This document shows positions 23,746 to 32,176 of a DNA stretch of 64,000 bases, piece after piece. The stretch is taken from contig SFOX01000003.1 in the NCBI GenBank assembly GCA_004552305.1, positions 1 to 64,000 of the forward strand, given 5' to 3'. A program made the position numbers and the translations under genes. The notes under the pieces are model-generated. The model searched no databases. It was given only the letters and a program-made list of their open reading frames with translations, and was not told where the DNA came from. How positions within the stretch are numbered: position 1 is the stretch's first letter; each line of letters begins with the position of its first letter. The stretch comes from Subdoligranulum variabile. GTDB lineage: Bacteria; Bacillota; Clostridia; Oscillospirales; Ruminococcaceae.

Positions 23746-25131
23746 ATGGGAATTACGGAAATTTTGTTATTCGTCCTGCTGGTGCTGGCACTGGCGGGGG
23801 ATGTGCTTTTGGCGGTGCTGCTGCGGCGCAGCGGCAAAAAAACGGCGGACGCCCCCACGGCGCAGGACTATGTGGACGCGATGACCCCTGTTTTGCAGGG
23901 TGAAACCGATCTTTTGTCGGAGCAGCTGCGCGCCATGCAGGGCGAAAGCCTGCGCACGACCTCGTCGTCGCTGCGGGATTTTTCCGCTGTGCTGAGCGAA
24001 AACCAGCGTCAGGCGGCAGCGGCGAATACCGCCCGGCTGGAATCCATCGACCGTGCCGGGGCGGCGCGGCAGAAGGCTGCCAATGACGCTATGCTGGCGC
24101 AGCTGACGATGATGGAAACCCGCCTAAAAAATCTGGAGGATTCCAACGCCGTCCGGCTGGAGGGCGTGCGCGGGGCGGTGGTGCAGGGGCTGAACACCAT
24201 CCGCGCCGACAACAACCAGAAATTGGAGGAAATCCGCGGCACGGTGGAGGAAAAATTGCAGGATGCGCTGCAAAAGCGCATCACCGATTCCTTCCGCGCC
24301 GTCAGCACCCAGCTGGAGCAGGTGTACAAGGGTCTTGGCGAGATGCAGAGCCTGGCCGCCGATGTGGGCAGCCTGAAGCAGGTGCTTTCGGGCGTGAAAA
24401 CGCGCGGTATTCTGGGCGAGGTGCAGCTGGGCGCAATTCTGGAGCAGATCCTTGCGCCCGGTCAGTACGAGGAAAACGTTGCCACGGTACCCGGCAGCGC
24501 CAACCGTGTGGAGTACGCCATCAAGCTGCCGGGGCAGGAGGGTGCGGTCTGGCTGCCCATTGACGCAAAATTCCCCGGCGATACCTACCAGCATCTGCAG
24601 GCGGCGTTGCAGCAGGGTGATGCCGCGGCGGCTGCTGCCATGCGCAAGGCACTGTACAATGTGCTGCGGCAGGAGGCAAAGGATATCCACGACAAATACA
24701 TCGAGGTGCCCTATACAACGAATTTCGGCATCCTGTTTTTGCCGTTTGAGGGGCTGTATGCCGAGGTGGTGTCCGGCGGCGTGACCGAAACCCTGCAGCG
24801 GGATTACCAAATTACCGTGGCAGGTCCCTCCACCATGGCGGCGCTACTGAACGCGCTGCAGATGGGCTTCCGCACGCTGGCGATCCAAAAGCGCAGCGGC
24901 GAGGTCTGGACGGTGCTGGGCGCGGTAAAGACCGAGTTTGAAAAGTTCGGCACAGGGCTGGCGCAGATGCAGCGGCACCTGAACCAGACCGGCTCCGATC
25001 TGGAGGAACTGATCGGCACGCGCAGCCGCGCCATCACCCGCAAGCTGGAATCGGTGCAGCAGCTGGAGGACGATACGGCAAGAGAAATTCTGGGCATCGG
25101 GGATGCGGGAGCGGACAAAGATAATAGATAA
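23746..25131 (+). CDS. rmuC: DNA recombination protein RmuC homologue
   Basis: A 461-residue RmuC-family protein, linked in E. coli to limiting inversions at short inverted repeats. One N-terminal membrane helix (LLFVLLVLALAGDVLLAVLL, residues about 5-25), a coiled coil of heptads (about 40-200) and the conserved PD-(D/E)XK-like core: TRGILGEVQLGAILEQIL (near 220), LPIDAKFPGDTYQHL (near 270) and the downstream QIT-AGPSTMAALLNALQMGFRTLAI segment. Full length. The ATG follows AGGAAACT. It is the last gene before the infC operon. Confidence 0.93.
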   Translation: MGITEILLFVLLVLALAGDVLLAVLLRRSGKKTADAPTAQDYVDAMTPVLQGETDLLSEQLRAMQGESLRTTSSSLRDFSAVLSENQRQAAAANTARLESIDRAGAARQKAANDAMLAQLTMMETRLKNLEDSNAVRLEGVRGAVVQGLNTIRADNNQKLEEIRGTVEEKLQDALQKRITDSFRAVSTQLEQVYKGLGEMQSLAADVGSLKQVLSGVKTRGILGEVQLGAILEQILAPGQYEENVATVPGSANRVEYAIKLPGQEGAVWLPIDAKFPGDTYQHLQAALQQGDAAAAAAMRKALYNVLRQEAKDIHDKYIEVPYTTNFGILFLPFEGLYAEVVSGGVTETLQRDYQITVAGPSTMAALLNALQMGFRTLAIQKRSGEVWTVLGAVKTEFEKFGTGLAQMQRHLNQTGSDLEELIGTRSRAITRKLESVQQLEDDTAREILGIGDAGADKDNR

Positions 25132-25160
25132 AAGATAAAAGATAAAAAATAAGGTGGTGC

Positions 25161-25187
25161 TGGCACGCCCCTTGGCGGGGTGTGCCA
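25161..25187 (+). terminator. GC-rich hairpin after rmuC, weak terminator
   Basis: An 11-bp stem (25161-25171 with 25177-25187, one G-U) with a 5-base loop. No U tract follows. Upstream (25125-25150) is an AT-rich run of three to four GATAAAA units. Possibly a partial terminator or processing site. Confidence 0.45.
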
Positions 25188-25238
25188 ACAAACAGGCAAC
25201 AGGGGTAAATTTTGTGGGAAAAACCTCTGCTTTGCCCC

Positions 25239-25267
25239 TTGACAACGGCTTGCACCTGTGGTAAACT
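25239..25267 (+). promoter_or_regulatory. Predicted strong promoter of infC-rpmI-rplT
   Basis: Perfect -35 TTGACA (25239-25244), 17-base spacer, -10 TAAACT (25262-25267). Confidence 0.88.
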
Positions 25268-25269
25268 AT

Positions 25270-25434
25270 TGCTTGTAAAAAAAGCAGCAACCGGCAGTAG
25301 GCCGTCGGCTCACCTTGAGAGTTCTCAAAACTCCGGGTCATACCCAGTACGCACAAAGTGCGTTATTTCGTATGTTCGGCGGCTGCTTTTATGGCAGCCG
25401 CTTTTATCATTTATCAGACACTTGTGGGAGGTGT
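25270..25434 (+). promoter_or_regulatory. infC leader RNA, L20-type autoregulatory leader with attenuator
   Basis: A 165-base leader ahead of infC. In Firmicutes this position holds the L20 leader, where ribosomal protein L20 binds a structure mimicking its 23S rRNA site and promotes termination. Here the segment up to 25378 has several GC-paired blocks, and a terminator follows at 25379-25405 (GCGGCTGC/GCAGCCGC, then TTTT). The element is called from position, terminator and operon content; I did not match it base by base to the family. Confidence 0.7.
25379..25405 (+). terminator. Attenuator of the infC leader
   Basis: An 8-bp perfect stem (25379-25386 with 25394-25401) with loop TTTTATG and TTTT (25402-25405), 23 bases before the infC ribosome site. 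Confidence 0.8.
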
Positions 25435-25440
25435 ATTCCA

Positions 25441-25971
25441 ATCGCCAGCAACAGCAATTCCAAGGAACTGGAAATCAATGAACAGATCCGCGACAAGGAA
25501 GTCCGCGTGATCGGCGCAGACGGCGCACAGCTCGGTATTATGAGCCCGCGCGATGCCCTGCGTATGGCTATCGAAAAGGATTTGGACCTGGTCAAGATCG
25601 CCCCGACGGCTAAGCCGCCCGTGTGCAAGATCCTTGACTACGGCAAATACCGTTTTGAACAGCAGAAGAAGGAAAAGGAAGCCAAGAAAAACCAGAAAGT
25701 GGTTGAAGTCAAGGAGATCCGCCTGTCTTTGAACATTGATACCAACGACTTTAACACCAAGGTGAATCAGGCTGCCAAGTTCTTGCAGCAGGGTCACAAA
25801 CTCAAGGTTAGCATCCGGTTCCGCGGCCGCGAGATGGCACACACCAGCTTGGGTCTGGAGATGCACAATCGCTTTGCCGAGGCGTTGGCAGGCAAGGCCG
25901 TCATCGACAAGCAGCCCAAGCTTGAGGGCCGCAGCATGATGATGTTCATGTCTCCCGCACCCAACAAGTAA
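25441..25971 (+). CDS. infC: Translation initiation factor IF-3 (AUC start)
   Basis: IF-3 binds the 30S subunit and enforces correct initiator tRNA and start-codon choice. The 176-residue protein has the N domain (INEQIRDKEVRVIGADGAQLGIMSPRDALRMA), a Lys-rich linker and the C domain (VVEVKEIRLSLNIDTNDFNTK, then HKLKVSIRFRGREMAH). The frame runs far upstream, but no ATG/GTG/TTG fits a ribosome site; GGGAGGTG (25427-25433) sits 7-8 bases before ATC at 25441. Rare AUU/AUC/AUA starts are the rule for infC because IF-3 represses them, giving autoregulation. It is followed by rpmI in the usual order. Confidence 0.95.
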   Translation: MASNSNSKELEINEQIRDKEVRVIGADGAQLGIMSPRDALRMAIEKDLDLVKIAPTAKPPVCKILDYGKYRFEQQKKEKEAKKNQKVVEVKEIRLSLNIDTNDFNTKVNQAAKFLQQGHKLKVSIRFRGREMAHTSLGLEMHNRFAEALAGKAVIDKQPKLEGRSMMMFMSPAPNK

Positions 25972-25999
25972 AAAGCAACTCTTTAGGAGGAAAACAACA

Positions 26000-26206
26000 A
26001 TGGCTAAAATGAAGCTCAAGACCCTTTCCGGCGCCAAAAAGCGTTTCAAGATGACTGCTTCCGGCAAGATCAAGCGCAATGCATCCAAGCGCCGTCACAT
26101 CCTGACCAAGAAGACCACCAAGTTGACCCGTGGTCTGCGTATGCCCAAGTACGTCGATAAGACCAACGAGGCAGCCGTTAAAAAGATGATGCCCTACGGC
26201 GGCTAA
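26000..26206 (+). CDS. rpmI: 50S ribosomal protein L35
   Basis: A 68-residue highly basic protein (MAKMKLKTLSGAKKRFKMTASGKIKR, then SKRRHILTKKTTK), full length. It binds 23S rRNA in the large subunit. AGGAGG precedes the ATG; 28 bases after infC and in the conserved infC-rpmI-rplT order. Confidence 0.98.
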   Translation: MAKMKLKTLSGAKKRFKMTASGKIKRNASKRRHILTKKTTKLTRGLRMPKYVDKTNEAAVKKMMPYGG

Positions 26207-26261
26207 TCTGTAAACACTTAGGTCAGAACAATTACCAGAGTAATAAAAGGAGATATAAACC

Positions 26262-26598
26262 ATGGCTCGTATTAAAGGCGCTACCATGACGCACAAGCGT
26301 CGTGCTAAGACTCTCAAACTCGCAAAGGGCTACTACGGTGCTAATGGCCAAGCAGGCCGTTATGAAGAGCGGTAACTACGCTTTCGTCGGTCGTAAGCAG
26401 AAGAAGCGTGAGTTCCGCAACCTGTGGATTACCCGCATCAACAACGCTGTTCGTGCGCAGGGTATGAACTACTCCACCTTCATGAACGGTCTGAAGAAGT
26501 CCGGCATCGAGCTGAACCGCAAGATGCTCAGCGAGATGGCTATCCACGATCCCGCCAGCTTCACTGCTTTGGTCGAGACCGCCAAGAAGGCTCTGTAA
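26262..26598 (+). pseudogene. rplT: 50S ribosomal protein L20, frameshifted by an apparent 17-base deletion
   Basis: L20 is needed to assemble the 50S subunit and represses its own operon. The ATG at 26262 (AGGAGATATAAACC upstream) starts a perfect L20 N-terminus: MARIKGATMTHKRRAKTLKL and AKGYYGA. After codon 27 the frame reads NGQAGRYEER and stops at 26373-26375. The rest of L20 continues in another frame from 26344 (MAKQAVMKSGNYAFVGRKQK, then KREFRNLWITRI) to the stop at 26596-26598. In the family about six residues (K-S-K-x-F-R type) separate GYYGA from MAKQAVMKS; here one base does, so about 17 bases are missing. No slippery site is evident. An assembly or sequencing error is likeliest, since the protein is central to ribosome assembly. 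Confidence 0.85.
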
Positions 26599-26611
26599 TA
26601 ACCGCAAAAAA

Positions 26612-26638
26612 GACTCACGCGCCCGCGTGAGTCCTTTT
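26612..26638 (+). terminator. Terminator of the infC-rpmI-rplT operon
   Basis: A 9-bp perfect stem (26612-26620 with 26625-26633), GCCC loop, then CTTTT (26634-26638). Confidence 0.85.
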
Positions 26639-26702
26639 GTGTTTAAGGGGCAAATGAATTTCCCGCACAAAAAGATTGATTTTACCGGAAAGGGGCGCTA
26701 CA

Positions 26703-27473
26703 ATGGAAGCAGCCATCACCAGCCGCGACAATGCCAAAATTAAATTTGCCTGCGCCGTGCGCGACAGCGAAAAGCGCCGCGCGCAGGAGGGGCTTTTCTT
26801 TGCCGAGGGTCCCAAGCTCTGCCTGGAGCTTGCCAAAAGCTGCACCCCCCGCATGGCGTTTGCCACCGCGGCGGCTATGGCAAAGACCCCCGCGTTAAGC
26901 GCCCTGAACCCCGCCGAAATTGCGCCCCATGTGGCGGAAAAGCTGGCGGGGACCAAGTCCAGCCAGGATGTCTTTGTGCTGTTTGAAACCCCCGCCCCGG
27001 CGGCGTCGGTTTTGCAGACGGCGCGGCGCATTCTGGCGCTGGAGGGCGTGCAGGACCCCGGCAATGTGGGAACCCTTTTGCGCAGCGCGGCGGCGTTCGG
27101 CTTTGATGCCGTGCTGCTGGGCGCAGGGTGCGCGGCACCGTTTTCGCCCAAGACGCTGCGCTCCTCCATGGGGGCAGCGGGGCGTCTGCCCGTGGTGCAG
27201 ACCGAAAATCTGCCCGCCGCCCTGCAAATGCTGCGCAGCCGCGGCGTGACCTGCCTGGCAGCGGCGCTGTACCGTTCTATCGCGCTGGACGAGGCGGGCA
27301 GCGATTTTCCGCAGGGGCTTTGCGTGGTTATCGGCAGCGAGGGGCAGGGGCTTACGCAGGAAACGATCGATGCCTGCGATCTGGCCGTGCGCATCCCCAT
27401 GACCGACCGGGTCGAAAGCCTGAACGCCGGCGTGGCGGGCAGCGTGCTGCTGTGGCAGTTCCGCGGGGTGTAA
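26703..27473 (+). CDS. TrmH/SpoU-family RNA 2'-O-methyltransferase
   Basis: A 256-residue SPOUT methyltransferase that probably 2'-O-methylates rRNA or tRNA. The N-terminal substrate-binding domain (SRDNAKIKFACAVRDSEKRRAQEGLFFAEG) is followed by the knotted domain with its three motifs: QDPGNVGTLLRSAAAFG (Asn/Arg catalytic), VVIGSEGQGL and RIPMTDRVESLNAGVAGSVLL. This is the RlmB/TsnR-like type often encoded next to pheS or rplT. An in-frame TTG lies 9 codons upstream; the ATG at 26703 is preferred with AAAGGGG before it. The next gene starts three bases after the stop. Confidence 0.9.
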   Translation: MEAAITSRDNAKIKFACAVRDSEKRRAQEGLFFAEGPKLCLELAKSCTPRMAFATAAAMAKTPALSALNPAEIAPHVAEKLAGTKSSQDVFVLFETPAPAASVLQTARRILALEGVQDPGNVGTLLRSAAAFGFDAVLLGAGCAAPFSPKTLRSSMGAAGRLPVVQTENLPAALQMLRSRGVTCLAAALYRSIALDEAGSDFPQGLCVVIGSEGQGLTQETIDACDLAVRIPMTDRVESLNAGVAGSVLLWQFRGV

Positions 27474-27476
27474 GCG

Positions 27477-28580
27477 ATGGACAAAACATTGGCGTGGCTC
27501 TGGCTCGCCGAAGCCGTGGGTACGGCGTTTCCGGCAGCCAAGGAGCTGCTGGAGCTATACCCTGACCCCGAACAGCTCTACGAGGGGCTGCGTCTGGGCA
27601 AGGAGGCACCGCCCCTTTGCCTGAGTGATGCCGCCGCCGACAAGCTGTGCGACACTACCCCCTTTGACTATGAGGAACGCTATGACCACTGCCTGCTTTC
27701 GGGCGTGGAAATCCTGACCCCCGATGACCCGATGTACCCCGCGCGGCTGCTTGACTTGCCCGATCTGCCGCTGGTGCTGTACGCCACCGGCGACATCACC
27801 TGCCTGAACGGGCAGCGCTATGTAGGTATGGTCGGCACCCGCCGCCCCGGTGCCTACGGACGGCAGGCGGCGTTTGAGCTTTCGCTGGAAATGGCAAAGC
27901 AGGGCGTGGTCATTGTAAGCGGTCTGGCAGACGGGCTGGACAGCGAGGGTCACCGCGCCGCCGTGCAGGCGGGCGTACCCACCGTGGCGTTTCTGGGCAC
28001 CGCCATCGACAAAACCTACCCCGCCGCCAATGGCGCGCTGCGGCAAAAGCTGCAGGCGTGCGGCGGTGCGGTGTGCAGCGAGTACCCGCCCGGCTACCCC
28101 ACCAAGATGAAGGGAACGTTTTTGGAGCGCAACCGCCTGATCGCCGGTATGAGCGAGGCACTCTGCGTGGCGGAGGCGCGCACACGCAGCGGCACGCTGA
28201 ACACCGTGGGACACGCCCATCGCTACGCCCGCCCGGTGTTTGCCGTACCCGGCAGCATCTACAGCCCGTTGAGCGAAGGCACCAACGAGCTGCTGCGCAC
28301 CCACCGTGCCGAGCCGCTTTGCAGCGCCGCCAACGTGCTGGAAGCGCTGGGCATACAGGGGCACGCGCAGCCGCCCCGGCCGAAAAGCACCTTTGATGCC
28401 GCGGCGGTCAGCGCCGATGCCAAGCGCATCTATGATTGCCTCAGCCAGACCCCGCAAAGCGTTGAGGAGCTTTGCACCGCCGCCGGGCTGAGCGTGCCGC
28501 AAACGGCTGCCGCCTTGGTGGAGCTGGAAATTTTCGGCGGTGCCGAAAAACAGCAGGGCGAGCGATATATAGCCAAGTGA
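27477..28580 (+). CDS. dprA: DNA-processing protein DprA (Smf)
   Basis: A 367-residue DprA that loads RecA on incoming single-stranded DNA in transformation. The Rossmann-like core (residues about 95-300) shows VGMVGTRRPGAYGRQAAFEL, VIVSGLADGLDSEGHRAAVQAG, LGTAIDKTYPAAN, ERNRLIAGMSEALCVAEA and the GSGTL-like RSGTLNTVGHA signature. An N-terminal helical domain and a C-terminal winged-helix domain (AKRIYDCLSQTPQSVEELCTAAGLSVPQTAAAL) flank it. Three bases separate it from the methylase gene. Presence does not prove competence; DprA is widespread. Confidence 0.95.
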   Translation: MDKTLAWLWLAEAVGTAFPAAKELLELYPDPEQLYEGLRLGKEAPPLCLSDAAADKLCDTTPFDYEERYDHCLLSGVEILTPDDPMYPARLLDLPDLPLVLYATGDITCLNGQRYVGMVGTRRPGAYGRQAAFELSLEMAKQGVVIVSGLADGLDSEGHRAAVQAGVPTVAFLGTAIDKTYPAANGALRQKLQACGGAVCSEYPPGYPTKMKGTFLERNRLIAGMSEALCVAEARTRSGTLNTVGHAHRYARPVFAVPGSIYSPLSEGTNELLRTHRAEPLCSAANVLEALGIQGHAQPPRPKSTFDAAAVSADAKRIYDCLSQTPQSVEELCTAAGLSVPQTAAALVELEIFGGAEKQQGERYIAK

Positions 28581-28635
28581 ATCCCCGCAGGCGGCCTCGG
28601 CTGCCCGACGGTACAACATAAAGAGGTTTTTCAAT

Positions 28636-30732
28636 ATGCCTAAAAAACCAAAACTTGTCATTGTGGAATCCCCCGCCAAGGCCAAGACCATCGGCAAATA
28701 TCTGGGTCGCGGCTACAAGGTGACCGCCAGTATGGGACACGTCCGCGACCTGCCCGCCAGCAAGCTGGGCATTGACGTAGAAAATAACTACGAACCCAAA
28801 TACATCACCATCAAGGGCAAGCAGAAGCTGGTCAAAGAATTAAAAGCAGAAGCCAAGCGGTGCGACGGCGTTCTGCTGGCAACTGACCCGGACCGCGAGG
28901 GCGAAGCCATCAGCTGGCATCTTGCCAATATTCTGGGTCTGGACCCCGCTGCCCCCAACCGCGTGACCTTTGACGAGATCACAAAAAAGGGTGTGCAGGA
29001 GGGTATGGCGCATCCCCGCGCCATCAATATGGACTTGTTCAACGCCCAGCAGGCGCGGCGCGAGCTGGATCGTCTGGTGGGCTATAAGCTCAGCCCGTTT
29101 TTGTGGCGCAAGGTGCGCCGCGGCTTGTCTGCCGGGCGCGTGCAGAGTGTTGCCGTGCGGCTGATCCGGGACCGCGAGCTGGAAATCGAGCGCTTTGTGC
29201 CGGATGAATACTGGAACATTGACGCCGTGGTCTACCCCAAGGGCGCCAGCAAAAACGCCTTTACCGCGCGCCTTGCCGCTGCGGCGGACGGCACCAAGCT
29301 GACCGTGACCGACAAGCAGCAGGCGGATGCCATCACCGCCGCGCTGGACGGCAAGGAATATGTCATCACCAAGCTGGAAAAGGGCAAGCGCCGCCGCCAG
29401 CCCGCGCCGCCGTTTATCACCTCAACGCTGCAGCAGGACGCCAGCCGTGCCTACGGCTTTTCTGCCACCCGCACGATGCGCGCCGCCCAGACCCTGTACG
29501 AAGGCGTGGACATTGCCGGACACGGCACCGTGGGCTTGATCACCTATATGCGTACCGACAGCCTGCGCATTGCCGACGAGGCTGCCGCCGCCGCCAAGGG
29601 CTTTATTGCCAACCGCTGGGGCGAGGACTACGTCTGCAAGACCCAGCGCAAGTGGAAGTCCCGCTCTGCCACGGCAGCGCAGGACGCCCACGAAGCCATT
29701 CGCCCCTCTATGCCGGAGCTGACCCCCGACGAGGTCGAGCAGAGCATCAGCGGCGACATCGCCAAGCTGTACCGCCTGATCTGGAGCCGCTTTATGGCAA
29801 GCCAGATGGCGGACTGCGTGCAGGACACCGTGTCGGCGTCCATCACGGCGGGGGACTACCTGTTCCGCGCTTCGGGCTTCCGCGTGGCGTTTGACGGCTT
29901 TACCGCCCTGTACGAGGAATCCACCGACGAAAAGCAAAAGAAGGAAACCGCCCTGCCCCCGCTGGAGGAAGGTCAGGTTCTGCAGCTGCGCTCGCTGAAT
30001 GCTGACCAGAAATTCACCCAGCCGCCGCCGCTGTACACCGAAGCCACGCTCATCCACGCGCTGGAGGAAAACGGCATCGGACGCCCCTCGACCTATGCGC
30101 CCATCATTACCACCATTGTGGATCGCGGCTATGTTGAGAAGGACCAGAAAAAACTGAAAACCACCCCCTTGGGGCAGGCGGTCAACACTGTGATGCTGGA
30201 GCAGTTCCCCAATATTGTGGACGTAAAATTCAGCGCAGATATGGAGAAAAAGCTCGACGTTGTCGAAGCCGGCAAGGAAGATTGGGTCAAGGCGGTGGAC
30301 GAGTTCTATCAGGGCTTTGCCAAGAGCCTGGAGGACGCCGAAAAAAATATGGAGGGCAAGCGCGTCAAGGTCGAGGATATCCCCACCGACGAGATCTGCG
30401 AGAAATGCGGCAAGCCGATGGTCATCAAGTCCGGACGGTACGGCAAGTTCGTTGCCTGCTCCGGCTTCCCCGAGTGCCGCAACGCCCACCCCATCGTCAA
30501 GGATACCGGGGGCATCTGCCCGCTGTGCGGTGGCCATATGCTGCTGCGAAAAAGCGCGAAGGGACGCATTTATTACGGCTGCAGCAAGTACCCGACCTGC
30601 AACTTTATGACGTGGGACGAGCCTGTACCCGAAAAATGCCCCCAGTGCGGCAACACCCTGTACAAGAAAAAGGGGCAGCTGTACTGCGCCAAAGAAGGCT
30701 GCGGATTTGAAAAGCCGCTTGAGAAGAAATAA
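28636..30732 (+). CDS. topA: DNA topoisomerase I (type IA)
   Basis: A 698-residue enzyme that relaxes negative supercoils. TOPRIM domain: KLVIVESPAKAKTIGKYLG at the start and ATDPDREGEAISWHLAN (acidic DxD cluster) near residue 80. The catalytic tyrosine is in GLITYMRTDS near 298. The C-terminus holds three zinc ribbons: CEKCGKPMVIKSGRYGKF and its C-x-E-C partner, CPLCGGHMLLRKSAKGR with CSKYPTC, and CPQCGNTLYKKKGQ with CAKEGC. Typical for Firmicutes. The ATG follows AAAGAGG. dprA-topA-trmFO is the classic order in Gram-positives. Confidence 0.97.
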   Translation: MPKKPKLVIVESPAKAKTIGKYLGRGYKVTASMGHVRDLPASKLGIDVENNYEPKYITIKGKQKLVKELKAEAKRCDGVLLATDPDREGEAISWHLANILGLDPAAPNRVTFDEITKKGVQEGMAHPRAINMDLFNAQQARRELDRLVGYKLSPFLWRKVRRGLSAGRVQSVAVRLIRDRELEIERFVPDEYWNIDAVVYPKGASKNAFTARLAAAADGTKLTVTDKQQADAITAALDGKEYVITKLEKGKRRRQPAPPFITSTLQQDASRAYGFSATRTMRAAQTLYEGVDIAGHGTVGLITYMRTDSLRIADEAAAAAKGFIANRWGEDYVCKTQRKWKSRSATAAQDAHEAIRPSMPELTPDEVEQSISGDIAKLYRLIWSRFMASQMADCVQDTVSASITAGDYLFRASGFRVAFDGFTALYEESTDEKQKKETALPPLEEGQVLQLRSLNADQKFTQPPPLYTEATLIHALEENGIGRPSTYAPIITTIVDRGYVEKDQKKLKTTPLGQAVNTVMLEQFPNIVDVKFSADMEKKLDVVEAGKEDWVKAVDEFYQGFAKSLEDAEKNMEGKRVKVEDIPTDEICEKCGKPMVIKSGRYGKFVACSGFPECRNAHPIVKDTGGICPLCGGHMLLRKSAKGRIYYGCSKYPTCNFMTWDEPVPEKCPQCGNTLYKKKGQLYCAKEGCGFEKPLEKK

Positions 30733-30862
30733 AGGCACTACCGCACAATTCCCGCCTTACGGCTTAAGCACCGCTCCGGCGGCTGCGGCACGGCATCTGC
30801 GTTGCCAAAATGCTCGATAATACACAAAGTATTATCTGAGGCAACACCACACGGGAGTTTTT
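30733..30862. repeat. ATACCGC-family repeat and hairpin between topA and trmFO
   Basis: Starts AGGCACTACCGCACAATTC directly after the topA stop, resembling the ends of the copies at 11745 and 50366. The middle has GC-rich inverted pieces (GCTCCGGCGGC, CGGCACGGC) and a perfect small hairpin ATAATAC/GTATTAT (30818-30836). The segment AGGCAACACCACAC (30840-30853), a second end in the same direction, leads into the trmFO ribosome site. The 130-base gap holds no gene. Confidence 0.55.
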
Positions 30863-32176
30863 ATGCAAGTAACTGTAATTGGTGCCGGGCTTGCCGGCTC
30901 CGAGGCCGCCCTGTGGCTGGCTGACCGCGGCGTGCAGGTCACGCTGTATGACCAGAAGCCGCAAAAATTTTCCCCCGCGCACAAAAGTGCCGGCTTTGCC
31001 GAGCTGATCTGCTCCAACTCGCTGAAGGCGGAGCGCCCGGATTCCGCCTCCGGTCTGCTGAAATTGGAGATGAAGGCGATGGGCAGCCACCTGCTCACCG
31101 CCGCCGAAACCGCCCGCGTGGCGGCAGGCGGGGCGCTGGCGGTGGATCGCGATGTGTTCAGCGCCGCTGTCACCGAGATGGTGGAGCGCCACCCGAATAT
31201 CACCGTCCGGCGCGAGGAGGTCACCGCACTGGACGAGTCCGCCCCCGTGCTGGTCGCCAGCGGTCCCTTGACCGAGGGTGCGCTGGCACAGGCGATCGCC
31301 GCGCTTACGGGCAACCACCGCCTGAGCTTTTTTGACGCGGTAGCGCCGATCGTTACCGCCGAAAGTCTGGATTACAACAAGGTGTTTGCCGCCTCACGCT
31401 ATGGGCGCGGCGAGGCGGACTACCTCAACTGTCCCTTCAATAAGGCGGAGTATGAGGCATTCCACGCTGCCCTGATTGCCGCCGAGCGCGCCCCGCTGCA
31501 CGACTTTGACGGCGACCTGACGGTGTACGAGGGCTGTATGCCCATCGAGGTTATGGCGGCGCGCGGGGCGGATACCATCCGCTTCGGTCCCTTGCGCCCC
31601 GTGGGTCTGCGCGACCCCAACACCGGGCATCGCCCGTGGGCAGCCGTGCAGCTGCGCGCCGAAAACACCGCCCGCACGCTGTATAATCTGGTCGGTTTCC
31701 AGACCAACCTCAAATGGGGCGAGCAAAAGCGGGTGTTCCGGATGATCCCGGGCTTGGAGAATGCCGAATTTGTGCGCTACGGCGTTATGCACCGCAACAC
31801 CTTTTTGGAAAGCCCGCGCGTGCTGAACGCCGGGCAATACCTAAACGAACATCCCAACGTGTTTTTTGCCGGGCAGATCACCGGCTTTGAGGGCTATATG
31901 GAAAGTGCCGCCAGCGGTCTTTTGGCAGCACGGCAGATTTTTGCCCGCCTGAACGGGCGCAAACTGCCGCCGCCCCCGCCCACTACCATGTGCGGTGCGC
32001 TGCTGGAGTACATCACCACCCCCAACAAGGATTTCCAGCCGATGGGTGCGAATATGGGCATTCTGCCCCGCACCGCCGAAATTGACGCCATCCGCGACAA
32101 GCGCGAGCGCTATGCCGCACTTTCGCGGGCGGCGCAGGATGCCATGAACGAATGGGTAAAGGAGTTAGACGTATGA
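30863..32176 (+). CDS. trmFO: tRNA uracil-54 C5-methyltransferase, folate-dependent (TrmFO/Gid)
   Basis: A 437-residue flavoenzyme that makes 5-methyluridine at position 54 of tRNA using methylenetetrahydrofolate and FAD, replacing SAM-dependent TrmA in most Firmicutes. The N-terminal FAD motif VIGAGLAGSEAALWLADRG and the conserved AELICSNSLKAERPDSASG (with the Cys) are seen; KVFAASRYGRGEADYLNCP and NTARTLYNLVGFQTNLKWGEQ further on are family signatures. The second conserved Cys lies in TMCGALLEYI. GGGAG precedes the ATG. The stop overlaps the plsX start by four bases. Confidence 0.96.
   Translation: MQVTVIGAGLAGSEAALWLADRGVQVTLYDQKPQKFSPAHKSAGFAELICSNSLKAERPDSASGLLKLEMKAMGSHLLTAAETARVAAGGALAVDRDVFSAAVTEMVERHPNITVRREEVTALDESAPVLVASGPLTEGALAQAIAALTGNHRLSFFDAVAPIVTAESLDYNKVFAASRYGRGEADYLNCPFNKAEYEAFHAALIAAERAPLHDFDGDLTVYEGCMPIEVMAARGADTIRFGPLRPVGLRDPNTGHRPWAAVQLRAENTARTLYNLVGFQTNLKWGEQKRVFRMIPGLENAEFVRYGVMHRNTFLESPRVLNAGQYLNEHPNVFFAGQITGFEGYMESAASGLLAARQIFARLNGRKLPPPPPTTMCGALLEYITTPNKDFQPMGANMGILPRTAEIDAIRDKRERYAALSRAAQDAMNEWVKELDV

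Noticed and set aside
23550..23858. A 207-residue form of the YerC-like protein
   Set aside because: The extra 103 codons cover the promoter and lack a ribosome site; the family starts at the ATG at 23549.
25123..25152. Direct GATAAAA repeats as a CRISPR or origin-like iteron array
   Set aside because: Only three to four short AT-rich units, no spacers and no dnaA boxes; more likely simple slippage after the rmuC stop.
26320..26375. Programmed frameshift in rplT
   Set aside because: No slippery heptamer or stimulatory structure is evident, and a 17-base gap compared with the family cannot be bridged by a single-base slip.
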